Source: DAOTUL01 sp034437435 | Lineage (GTDB): Bacteria > Chloroflexota > Anaerolineae > Aggregatilineales > Phototrophicaceae | Length of the DNA stretch: 27,097 nucleotides | Reading direction: 5' to 3' | Assembly: GCA_964417785.1 (NCBI GenBank) | Contig: CAYQJO010000032.1 | Location: forward strand, 1 to 27,097 | In this document: piece after piece, positions 1 to 7,367 of the stretch | How positions within the stretch are numbered: the first letter of the stretch is position 1 | Layout of the letters: each line of letters starts with the position of its first letter | Notes under the pieces: generated by a model | What the model saw: only the letters and a program-made list of their open reading frames with translations | The model's database searches: none | What the model was told of the DNA's origin: nothing | Position numbers and translations under genes: made by a program

Positions 1-96
1 AGACTTTACATACCTTGCAGCCTGTTCGCTTGGCTGCGTAACGTCAGTTACTTCATGTATATTCTAGCATATTGGGCGGTATAAACCACAAAATTA

Positions 97-125
97 TTGC
101 CTATTGCGCTGGAAAAGAATATACT
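97..125 (+). promoter_or_regulatory. Predicted sigma-70 promoter of the sugar ABC operon
   Basis: A -35 box TTGCCT (97-102) and a -10 box TATACT (120-125) are separated by 17 bases. Transcription would start near 132 and leave a leader of about 39 bases before the ATG at 171. The first 70 bases of the window hold only two short inverted repeats (GCAGCC/GGCTGC at 17-37 and GTAAC/GTTAC at 38-51) without a T tract, and I see no gene there. Confidence 0.5.
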
Positions 126-170
126 CATGCAGTCGCAAATTTATACGAATTAGACAGGAGTGATTGCGTT

Positions 171-1529
171 ATGAAAAAAATGACTTCGTTGAGACTCGTT
201 ATCCTGCTTGTGCTGGTACTGATCCCGGTACTCAGCCTGAGCGCACAGGATGAAGAGGAAATCACGCTCGATGTGATCGGCCTGACTGTCACTCCGGAAG
301 AGGTGGGATCACCACTGGATGAAGCGCGTACCGGCGTGGCCGAACGCTTCATGGAGGCGAATCCTAGCATCACCATCAACCGTGTGGAAGCACCGCCGGA
401 TTTCGACACTCAGCTTTTGCTCGATCTCACCGCCGGTACTGCTGTGGATGTCTGGTATCAGGACGCCTCCACCCTGGCACGTCTGGTGGATACGGGCAAC
501 GTCCTTGATATGAACATCTGCCTCGAACTCGTACCGGACTTCACGCTGGACCGCTTCAATAACTTCCTCTCTATTCACCAGCGTGAAGATGGGCTGTGGG
601 GTGTGCCGGATGGCGGTACGCCGATGGTCATGTACATTAACCCTGAATCATTCGAACGTGCGGGTATCGAACTGCCGTCCTCTGACTGGACCTGGGATGA
701 GTTCCTGGAAACCACACAGATGCTGACGCTCGACGCTGAAGGCCGTAACCGCCTCGATCCGGACTTTGACGAAGACAATGTCGTGCAGTGGGGCTTCCGT
801 GTCCGCCAATACCTGTTTGAATGGATTTACTGGGTGTGGCAGAACGGTGGCGATGTTATCTCACCCGACGGCACCACTGTTGACGGTTACCTGAACTCGC
901 CGGAAAGCATCGAAGCGATCCAGTTCCTGGCGGATATGGTGCTGGTGCATGGTGTCGCACCGGAACCGAATGCACTCGACCAACTCTCTCAGCAGTTCGG
1001 TTTCCTGACCTCGTTCCTGCTCGGCGACGTCGCCATGTTCCCACGCGGTCACTGGGAGATGGTCGGCCTGCAACTTAATGAAGAATACACCCCGGACCGT
1101 GTGATGGTCGTCGGTAACCCTGTGCGTGAGGCCGATGCCACCGTGCTGTACGAATCCGGTTGGGTGATTAACGGTGCGCTGCAAGATGAACCGGCCCGCC
1201 TGGAAGCCGCCTGCCGCTTCGTGGAGGCACTGACCAATACCGAATTCCAGAGCAGCAAGGTCGTAACCGGCCTGGAAATCAGCGCCAATGCCGCCGCAGC
1301 CGATATGGCACCCGAAGAGTCCACCTATCCTGCAATCACCGAGGTCTTTGTGCAGGAAGTCGCCGACGGTCGCCTGCCCTATGGTGCGCTGTATGCCAAT
1401 TGGCCGTTGATCGAAGAAGCCATCAACCTGATGATGGAAAACATCCTGGCCGGTGGTGATGTCGAAGAAGAAATCGAGATTGCCGTCGAGGAAATCGAGC
1501 GCGAACTGGAACGTGCCAACCGCGGCTAA
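171..1529 (+). CDS. Extracellular sugar-binding protein of an ABC importer (SBP family 1)
   Basis: This is the substrate-binding subunit of a carbohydrate ABC importer, exported to the outside of the cytoplasmic membrane. The start at 171 is preferred over the longer in-frame ATG at 72 because GACAGGAG lies about 10 bases upstream and the protein then opens with a clean signal peptide: MKKM, a run of Leu/Val/Ile, and a likely signal peptidase I site at LSLSA-QDEEE. There is no lipobox Cys. The mature part has the usual SBP_bac_1 layout: an early beta strand, a GTAVDVWYQDAS segment, the GVPDGGTPMVMYINPESFERAGIELP stretch split around the hinge, and Trp-rich ligand-site segments (DWTWDEF, WIYWVWQNGGD). 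The 452-residue length is normal. Two permease genes follow directly but no ATPase, so a shared MsmX/UgpC-type ATPase elsewhere is likely. The substrate cannot be read; the nearby GH2 enzyme suggests an oligosaccharide. Confidence 0.92.
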   Translation: MKKMTSLRLVILLVLVLIPVLSLSAQDEEEITLDVIGLTVTPEEVGSPLDEARTGVAERFMEANPSITINRVEAPPDFDTQLLLDLTAGTAVDVWYQDASTLARLVDTGNVLDMNICLELVPDFTLDRFNNFLSIHQREDGLWGVPDGGTPMVMYINPESFERAGIELPSSDWTWDEFLETTQMLTLDAEGRNRLDPDFDEDNVVQWGFRVRQYLFEWIYWVWQNGGDVISPDGTTVDGYLNSPESIEAIQFLADMVLVHGVAPEPNALDQLSQQFGFLTSFLLGDVAMFPRGHWEMVGLQLNEEYTPDRVMVVGNPVREADATVLYESGWVINGALQDEPARLEAACRFVEALTNTEFQSSKVVTGLEISANAAAADMAPEESTYPAITEVFVQEVADGRLPYGALYANWPLIEEAINLMMENILAGGDVEEEIEIAVEEIERELERANRG

Positions 1530-1563
1530 TGTCTAAGCGTGTTTGATGAGCTAAAACCACACT

Positions 1564-1601
1564 GTGACCGCTTATCTGAGATAGATAAGCGGTCACTTTT
1601 T
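1564..1601 (+). terminator. Intercistronic terminator between binding protein and permease
   Basis: A perfect 14-bp stem (GTGACCGCTTATCT at 1564-1577 with its complement at 1583-1596) encloses a five-base loop and is followed by TTTTT. It sits 34 bases after the binding-protein stop and 15 bases before the first permease ATG. Such a site allows more binding protein than permease to be made from one operon. Confidence 0.88.
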
Positions 1602-1615
1602 AGAGAGGCCACCGT

Positions 1616-2554
1616 ATGGAATTAACGCAAAAAGCTTATGTCCCGGCCAAACGCTCTTTATGGAAAAGGTTCTGGAGCCGCAGCAACGAGCGTATGGGTT
1701 ATCTGTTCATTCTGCCATCATTGCTTCACCTCATCGTCTTTTTGCTGATCCCCCTCGGTTTCAGTTTCTACCTGTCGTTTACCGATTGGCGTGGCACGAA
1801 TTTCCAGAGCGCACCCTGGGTGGGGTTGGATAACTACGAGTTCATGATGGATGACCGCCGCTTCTGGAATGCGATGGAAAATTCGGCCTATTTCACGCTG
1901 TTGTCCGTCCCTGGTGGGATGGTGATCAGTTTGCTGGTCGCAGTGGTGATGAACCAGAAATTGCGCGGTATCTATTTCTTCCGCACCATTTTCTTTATGC
2001 CGGTCATTTCGTCGTGGGTGGCGGTGTCCGTGATCTGGATCACCCTGCTCGACCCGCAGGCAGGCATTCTCAACTACATCCTGACAACCCTGGGCCTATC
2101 CCCGGTGAACTGGCTAGGCGATCCTGAAACCGCCATGCCGAGTATCGTACTGATTACCATCTGGAAAGGCATGGGCTTCCAGATGGTGATCTGGCTGGCG
2201 GGTTTGCAGGCAATCCCACAGACACTTTACGAAGCCGCTGCAATCGACGGGGCATCGTCGTGGCAGAGATTCCGGCGTATCACATTACCCCTGCTCACCC
2301 CGACGACTTTCTTCCTCGCTGTGACCGGTGTGATCGGGTCATTCCAGGTGTTTACGCCCGTCTACGTCATTACCGAGGGCGGTCCGCGTGGCGCAACCGA
2401 TGTGGCCGTACATCGTATTTATCTGCGTGCATTTGAAGCGTTCGATATGGGCTATGCCTCGGCACAGGCATGGGTGTTGTTCCTGGTGATCTTCACCGCC
2501 ACATTCTTGCAAGTCATGTACCAACGACGGCGTGGTGACGAGCCGTTATTCTAA
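1616..2554 (+). CDS. Sugar ABC transporter permease, MalF/UgpA type
   Basis: This is one of the two inner-membrane subunits of the sugar importer. After a basic N-terminal tail of about 28 residues it shows six hydrophobic segments, beginning with a Leu/Ile-rich helix at about 30-55 (FILPSLLHLI...). The cytoplasmic EAA loop that docks on the ATPase is clear at residues 206-225: EAAAIDGA, a nine-residue spacer, then ITLP. The 312-residue length is typical of MalF-like permeases without the large MalF periplasmic insert. It follows the binding-protein gene after a terminator and is followed 12 bases later by the second permease, so the two permeases are co-transcribed. An AGAGAGGCC segment before the ATG at 1616 gives only a moderate ribosome site. 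The start could be the next Met, but the tail is normal for the family. Confidence 0.92.
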   Translation: MELTQKAYVPAKRSLWKRFWSRSNERMGYLFILPSLLHLIVFLLIPLGFSFYLSFTDWRGTNFQSAPWVGLDNYEFMMDDRRFWNAMENSAYFTLLSVPGGMVISLLVAVVMNQKLRGIYFFRTIFFMPVISSWVAVSVIWITLLDPQAGILNYILTTLGLSPVNWLGDPETAMPSIVLITIWKGMGFQMVIWLAGLQAIPQTLYEAAAIDGASSWQRFRRITLPLLTPTTFFLAVTGVIGSFQVFTPVYVITEGGPRGATDVAVHRIYLRAFEAFDMGYASAQAWVLFLVIFTATFLQVMYQRRRGDEPLF

Positions 2555-2566
2555 GGGAAACTGACG

Positions 2567-3418
2567 ATGATTAGACAACAATCACACTTTGACCTGCCAC
2601 TGAAAATCCTCGGTTATGGCGTGCTGGTTCTGGTGACGCTGATCATGGTCGTCCCCTTCATCTGGATGATCAGTACGTCTATGCGTCCATCTGGGACGGA
2701 ATTTGCCTATCCACCGGAACTACTGCCCGATCAGATCAACTTCGATAACTACGAAAACCTGTTCACGCTGGTACCTTTTGGCCGTTACTTTGTGAACACG
2801 GTTATCGTCACTGGTATGACGGTGTTCGGACAGTTGTTGATCTGTTCAATGGCGGCGTATGGCTTCGCCCGCTTGAACTTCATCGGGCGCGATACGATCT
2901 TCATCGCGTATCTGGCGACAATGATGATCCCATACCAGATCACGCTGATTCCACTATTTTTGATCATCTTCCAGTTGGGTTGGATCGATACCTATCAGGG
3001 ATTGATCGCGCCGGGAATATCCAGTGTCTTCGGGATATTCTTGCTGCGGCAGGCTTTTATGGGGGTACCGCGTGACTATCAGGACTCGGCGCGGATCGAC
3101 GGGGCTACGGAATGGGTCGTCTACTGGCGCATTTTCCTGCCACTCAATGGGCCAGCGCTGGCGACCCTGGGTGTGTTCGCGTTTATGGCGGCCTGGACCG
3201 ATTTACTCTGGCCGCTGTTGATCGCCCGCAGCCAGGAACTGCGCACGCTGGAATTAGGGTTGGCGTATTTCAACGCGACCACTACTACCTTCCGGCAGAC
3301 CAATTGGCCGCTCATGATGGCAGCGGCAGTCGTCGTGATGGTGCCGGTACTGTTGGTATATATTTTCGCACAACGCTACTTCATTCAGGGCATCGCACTC
3401 TCTGGCGTCAAGGGCTAG
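2567..3418 (+). CDS. Sugar ABC transporter permease, MalG/UgpE type
   Basis: This is the second inner-membrane permease of the sugar importer. The N-terminal helix at about 15-35 is followed by the family-typical stretch ending in SMRPSGTEFAYPP, and by five further hydrophobic segments. The EAA loop is at about 171-192 and reads YQDSARIDGA...IFLP, so the EAA core is degenerate (D-S-A) while the ARIDGA and LP parts are kept, which is common in MalG-type subunits. The C-terminus carries the usual QRYFIQGIALSGVKG ending of this subfamily. AAGGGAAA upstream gives a ribosome site, and the gap to the previous gene is 12 bases. The 283-residue length is normal. The operon ends after this gene at a hairpin shared with the convergent GH2 gene. 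Confidence 0.93.
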   Translation: MIRQQSHFDLPLKILGYGVLVLVTLIMVVPFIWMISTSMRPSGTEFAYPPELLPDQINFDNYENLFTLVPFGRYFVNTVIVTGMTVFGQLLICSMAAYGFARLNFIGRDTIFIAYLATMMIPYQITLIPLFLIIFQLGWIDTYQGLIAPGISSVFGIFLLRQAFMGVPRDYQDSARIDGATEWVVYWRIFLPLNGPALATLGVFAFMAAWTDLLWPLLIARSQELRTLELGLAYFNATTTTFRQTNWPLMMAAAVVVMVPVLLVYIFAQRYFIQGIALSGVKG

Positions 3419-3428
3419 CAAACACAGA

Positions 3429-3457
3429 CGGATGGGTTGAGAGACCCATCCGCCTTT
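3429..3457 (+). terminator. Terminator of the sugar ABC operon (convergent junction)
   Basis: A 9-bp stem CGGATGGGT (3429-3437) pairs with ACCCATCCG (3444-3452) around a six-base loop and is followed by CCTTT on the plus strand. It fills the 37-base gap between the second permease stop and the GH2 stop, and may act on both strands. The T tract is short, so efficiency is uncertain. Confidence 0.7.
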
Positions 3458-6032
3458 ATGATCTGACGCGGATCATTTCTGCCAGTAACCAGCCACCGGC
3501 TAGATTATGGTACAGATCGATTACCTGATCGCCCGATCCTCCGGCGAGGTTCAGGGTGGTCGCCAGAATACGTCCATCGCCAACACGCAGATCGACGAGA
3601 TAATCTGTAAGCGTAAATAATCGTGCGTCGAGCCGCTGGATCACAGGGGTCACGCTGAAATTTGCCGGGTAATCGCCTGCGAAGGCGTAATCCGTCGCCA
3701 GATGGTAGAACTGCATGGCGACATAGCCGTCATGTGGAAACCGTTCCAGCACCGGATGATCGTAGAGCAGTTTGATTGACTCGCGCCAGAAGGGTAAGTC
3801 AACGGTGGTCAAACCGCCCTTGCGCTCTTGCCAGAGGATCACCTTGCCGCCCTGGTGTGCGAACGTCTCAACCTGGGTCGATAAACGCCGTGTGAGCAGT
3901 ATCGAGCCGGTTCGCGCTGGATCAAAGGGCGAACCGGGCAAAAGACCGGACGTGTCGTCCGTCATGATATCATCAGGGATGTCAGGGTCGGGATAAACGT
4001 AAATCTGCCAGTGATTGTTTGTGATCCCTGCAAGTTCGGCTGTGATTGTCCAGGTCTCCGGGTGGTCGATCTGTGGCAAATGGTGCTGGATGCGGGCAAC
4101 TTCCTGCGGAGCGTTTGCTGTGACAGCGACATCGCCGGTATTGGATGCGATGGTATCCCCCGTCGATGATGTGATGCGCCATGACCATCGCGCCCCGAAC
4201 GCGCTTCCCTGGGCGACAATCAGGCGCAAATCCAGCAGCGCACCGCCGCGATGGTTGAAAAGGTCGAAGGGTGCCGGACGATCTCCCCCGTTGATCCAGC
4301 GGCGGGTGCGCCCCTGTCCCAACAAGAGAACGGTATCGGCGTTGAACTGGCGAAACGCTTCTGGCTGGAATTTGGGTTGGTTGAAATCGTCAAAGATTCC
4401 CGACGTCGTGACAGGCGTATCGCGCAATCCGGTGATCACATAACCGCCGATGAAGCGTCGCAAGCGTACCTGTTCCAGCACGAATTTGCGCGTCAAGAAC
4501 GATTCCCGGCGAGCGATTTCCACAATTTGTGCATTTGTGAAGGCCAGGTCGAGCGCCGCCATCCGCGTCGCCTGCTCACTGTATGCCCAGCGTTCCAGCG
4601 TGCCTTCCACGCCCAGCAGGTCAAGCCATTCGGGATGTCCAATGCGTTCGATGTCGCGAAAGTCGTCACTATCGCAAAACTCACCGAAAATCCAGGGACG
4701 GGGTGTGCGCCAGTCGCGGTCGAAGTGATCGACAAGCGGGTTGAAATAGTGCAGGTCGCTGTAAAAGTGATAATCGTAGTAATCGGCGCTCTCCAGGCTG
4801 ACGCCACCGAACGCTTCGCTGGAACCACTATTATCGCAGATCAATGCGCCGCTGGTCGTCCTGCGTACAATGCGCTCCAGGTCTTGCAGGAGCAAAAGGT
4901 CGTCCATGGCGTCGTCCAGTTCACAACCGAGGCTGTAAAGTACCAGTGAGGGGTGATAATGAACTTGAGCCATGATCTCCGCGTACTCGATCCGTGCTTG
5001 CTCGCGTAGATGTGGTGTGAGATGCGGCAGCCAGAGTGGCAGTTCCAACCATAGCAGCATGCCTTCTTCATCAGCAATCTCGAAATAGCGCGGCTCGGGT
5101 ACAAAAAGACACAGCTTGACGCAGTTGAAGCCCATCTCGCGCACACGCCGAAATTCGTCGCGGATTTCATCATCGCTGAAGACCGGTGCGAGCGTCTCTG
5201 AATTCCAACCCCAACTCAAAACCCCGCGCAGGTTGAGAGGCGTATCGTTCAACAGGAGCTTTGTGCTATTCGCGTGCAAACGCCGGAATCCGAAACGACG
5301 GTGCGACTCAAACACGATTTCACCTTCATATAGTAGGCGCAGGCGCAGGACATAACATTCAGGTGATTCCGGTGACCAACTCTTTGCATCCGATACATGC
5401 AGGGTCTCCGCAATGGGTGTTTTGTCCAGTGGTGCAGTTCGTCGGGTAATCTGGTCTTCGTCGGGATCGAATATGCACCATTCTGCTGTGATGTCGTCCT
5501 GTAGATCAGCAATGGAGAGAGATACGGACACCTCGCCGTTCATTTGTGGCATGATGCGGAGCGACTCGACCACCGGGGCCTTCCTGGTTGTGCCGGTCAG
5601 TATAATCGACTGCCAGGGACCACCAAAGGTCATAGAGACATAAGGGATGAATCCGACAAGCGTCTCACGGTAGCTGTAGGTGTCGTCCTGTGAACCGGGT
5701 TTAATGATCTCAAGTTCAATGACGTTGTCTCTATCACGGTAGATCGCATCCGTGATGTCGAAGGCGAATGCCGCCCACAACCCCTCATGCACACCGATAG
5801 GTTTCTCGTTGACGCGCACCGACACAAAATAGCTCACCGCGCCGAAGTATAAATGCACCTGTCTCCACTTGGCAGGGATTGTGAACGTGCGCCGGTAGAT
5901 TACCGGACCGGTCCCGTGAATGTCCTGATTGTCCCACACACCGGGGACATTTACCGTATGCGTTTCACCCTCCGCCGTCACCTGCCAATCGCCGTCCAGG
6001 GATTGTGTTTCCGATATCTCGTTGACAATCAT
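3456..6032 (-). CDS. Glycoside hydrolase family 2 enzyme (beta-galactosidase/glucuronidase/mannosidase-like)
   Basis: The protein has GH2 architecture: an N-terminal jelly-roll sugar-binding domain (about 5-150, SLDGDWQV... VPGVWDN... YRRTFTIP), an immunoglobulin-like middle domain (about 155-250), a TIM-barrel catalytic domain (about 255-540), and a C-terminal region of about 300 residues I cannot assign. The likely nucleophile is Glu451 in IFGEFCD. The likely acid/base is Glu371 in SLGCELDD, where the residue before Glu is Cys370 instead of the near-invariant Asn of clan A enzymes. I chose the start at 6032 because GGTGAGGG lies about six bases upstream and the GH2 domain begins at once; the open frame extends 44 codons further with no family match. 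With 858 residues it is normal for the family. There is no signal peptide, so it acts in the cytoplasm on imported oligosaccharides. It converges on the sugar ABC operon. Substrate specificity cannot be read. Confidence 0.88.
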   Translation of the reverse strand: MIVNEISETQSLDGDWQVTAEGETHTVNVPGVWDNQDIHGTGPVIYRRTFTIPAKWRQVHLYFGAVSYFVSVRVNEKPIGVHEGLWAAFAFDITDAIYRDRDNVIELEIIKPGSQDDTYSYRETLVGFIPYVSMTFGGPWQSIILTGTTRKAPVVESLRIMPQMNGEVSVSLSIADLQDDITAEWCIFDPDEDQITRRTAPLDKTPIAETLHVSDAKSWSPESPECYVLRLRLLYEGEIVFESHRRFGFRRLHANSTKLLLNDTPLNLRGVLSWGWNSETLAPVFSDDEIRDEFRRVREMGFNCVKLCLFVPEPRYFEIADEEGMLLWLELPLWLPHLTPHLREQARIEYAEIMAQVHYHPSLVLYSLGCELDDAMDDLLLLQDLERIVRRTTSGALICDNSGSSEAFGGVSLESADYYDYHFYSDLHYFNPLVDHFDRDWRTPRPWIFGEFCDSDDFRDIERIGHPEWLDLLGVEGTLERWAYSEQATRMAALDLAFTNAQIVEIARRESFLTRKFVLEQVRLRRFIGGYVITGLRDTPVTTSGIFDDFNQPKFQPEAFRQFNADTVLLLGQGRTRRWINGGDRPAPFDLFNHRGGALLDLRLIVAQGSAFGARWSWRITSSTGDTIASNTGDVAVTANAPQEVARIQHHLPQIDHPETWTITAELAGITNNHWQIYVYPDPDIPDDIMTDDTSGLLPGSPFDPARTGSILLTRRLSTQVETFAHQGGKVILWQERKGGLTTVDLPFWRESIKLLYDHPVLERFPHDGYVAMQFYHLATDYAFAGDYPANFSVTPVIQRLDARLFTLTDYLVDLRVGDGRILATTLNLAGGSGDQVIDLYHNLAGGWLLAEMIRVRS

Positions 6033-6094
6033 CAATACCCTCACCGCAATGCGTTGTAAAAATGGTGGATTTTCCAGTTGAACCCATGACTGGG

Positions 6095-6122
6095 ATTTTA
6101 CCATTGCTGGCTGATATGACAG
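6095..6122 (-). promoter_or_regulatory. Predicted promoter of the GH2 gene
   Basis: On the minus strand a -35 box CTGTCA (6117-6122) is followed after 16 bases by TAAAAT (6095-6100) with an upstream TGG, giving an extended -10. The leader to the ATG at 6032 would be about 55 bases. It lies next to the divergent promoter of the aminotransferase gene. Confidence 0.45.
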
Positions 6123-6126
6123 CACA

Positions 6127-6155
6127 TTGCACCAGTTCAGCGGACATGCCACAAT
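6127..6155 (+). promoter_or_regulatory. Predicted promoter of the class-V aminotransferase-fold gene
   Basis: A -35 box TTGCAC (6127-6132) and a -10 box CACAAT (6150-6155) are 17 bases apart. The start site would be near 6162, giving a leader of about 26 bases. It is back to back with the GH2 promoter, so one regulator could act on both genes. Confidence 0.4.
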
Positions 6156-6187
6156 AATCTCCAATCAAACAAACGGAGTGAAACACA

Positions 6188-7357
6188 ATGCTGCGGGAAG
6201 AATTTCCCATCCTGGAGACCTGTACCTATCTGGTGAGTCATTCACTGGGAGCGATGCCGCGTGGCGTCTATGACAGTTTGCGCCAATATGCCGATGTGTG
6301 GGCGACACGGGGTGTGCGGGCCTGGGGCGAACTATGGTGGGCGCTGAGCGGTCAGGTTGGCGACAAGATCGCGCCATTGATGGGCGCTCCGGCGGGCAGT
6401 GTGCTGGTGCATCAAAATGCCAGCATCGCCAACAGCATCCTCTTCGGGGCGTTGGATTTCTCCGATACCCAACGCGACAAAGTCGTCATCACCGACATGG
6501 ACTTCCCCTCAGATGTCTACGTACTGCGCCGCTGGCTCCCCGATCATATGCATATCCATACGGTTCGCACCCACGACAGCATTACCATCGACACCGACGC
6601 CCTGCTGGACGCCATCGACGAACGAACGCGTCTGGTGAGTGTCAGCCATGTCCTCTTCCGCAGCGCCTATATCATGCCGGCACAGGCGATTGTGGCGAAA
6701 GCCCATCAGGTGGGAGCACAGGTGGTGTTCAACGGCTATCACAGCGTCGGGGTCATCCCGGTGGATGTGACGGCGCTGAATGTGGATTTCTACATTGGTG
6801 GGGTGCTGAAGTGGCTTTGTGGCGGTCCCGGCGGGGTGTTTATGTACGTGCGCCCCGATCTGCTGCTGTCACTGGAACCGAAAATCACCGGCTGGTTTGC
6901 CCACCAGCGCCCGTTTGATTTCGACCTGGAGCGTCTCGATCTGCGCGAGGACGCCTACCGGCTGATGAACGGCACGCCGGGGATCGCTTCGCTGTACGCC
7001 ATCCAGCCGGGGGTGGACCTGATCGCGCAGGTAGGCGTCGAGACGATCCGTAAGAACTCTATGCGGCAGACAGCGCTGCTGTTCGATCTGGCGCGGGAAT
7101 ACGCCATCAAGTCACCATCGAACCCGGCTCAGCGCGGCGGCATGCTGGTGATCGATCCGCCGCACGCCTACGAAGTCAGCCGCGAACTGCTGGCGCGGGA
7201 CTTCGTGGTGGATTTCCGCCAGAACGCCGGGATACGGATTGCGCCACATTTTTACAACACCGACAACGAGATTCGAGCCGTCATGGCGGCCATCCACGAT
7301 ATTCTCAATTCGGGCGACTGGCAGCAGCACACCGGCGGGCGGGATTTCGTGACGTAG
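6188..7357 (+). CDS. PLP-dependent class-V aminotransferase-fold enzyme, kynureninase-like
   Basis: This is a fold-type I PLP enzyme of the aminotransferase class V/kynureninase group. The cofactor lysine is Lys208 in GGVLKWLCGGPGG, close to the kynureninase form of this motif. The strand that normally ends with the Asp contacting the PLP pyridine nitrogen reads VVFNGYHSVGVIPVDV, with Asn182 (codon AAC at 6731) where the family has Asp. The HSxGxxPVD part is kept. The C-terminal domain has the usual substrate-side segment (RGGMLVI...VDFRQNAGIRIAPHFYNTDNEI) with the Arg that binds a carboxylate. AACGGAG lies eight bases before the ATG. The 389-residue length is normal. It is not in an operon: it diverges from GH2 and converges on the VWA gene with a ten-base gap. 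A true kynureninase, a desulfurase-like enzyme or an amino-sugar enzyme are all possible. Confidence 0.85.
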   Translation: MLREEFPILETCTYLVSHSLGAMPRGVYDSLRQYADVWATRGVRAWGELWWALSGQVGDKIAPLMGAPAGSVLVHQNASIANSILFGALDFSDTQRDKVVITDMDFPSDVYVLRRWLPDHMHIHTVRTHDSITIDTDALLDAIDERTRLVSVSHVLFRSAYIMPAQAIVAKAHQVGAQVVFNGYHSVGVIPVDVTALNVDFYIGGVLKWLCGGPGGVFMYVRPDLLLSLEPKITGWFAHQRPFDFDLERLDLREDAYRLMNGTPGIASLYAIQPGVDLIAQVGVETIRKNSMRQTALLFDLAREYAIKSPSNPAQRGGMLVIDPPHAYEVSRELLARDFVVDFRQNAGIRIAPHFYNTDNEIRAVMAAIHDILNSGDWQQHTGGRDFVT

Positions 7358-7367
7358 CTATTCCAGG

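Noticed and set aside
1..70. Two small inverted repeats at the window start
   Set aside because: No T tract and no tRNA fold; too short to call a terminator or RNA gene.
72..170. Longer N-terminus of the sugar-binding protein from ATG 72
   Set aside because: No ribosome site at 72, and the added residues would place the signal peptide 33 residues inside; the start at 171 has GACAGGAG and a proper signal peptide.
4251..4949. Long plus-strand frame opposite the GH2 gene
   Set aside because: It lies fully inside the GH2 coding region and has no own signals.
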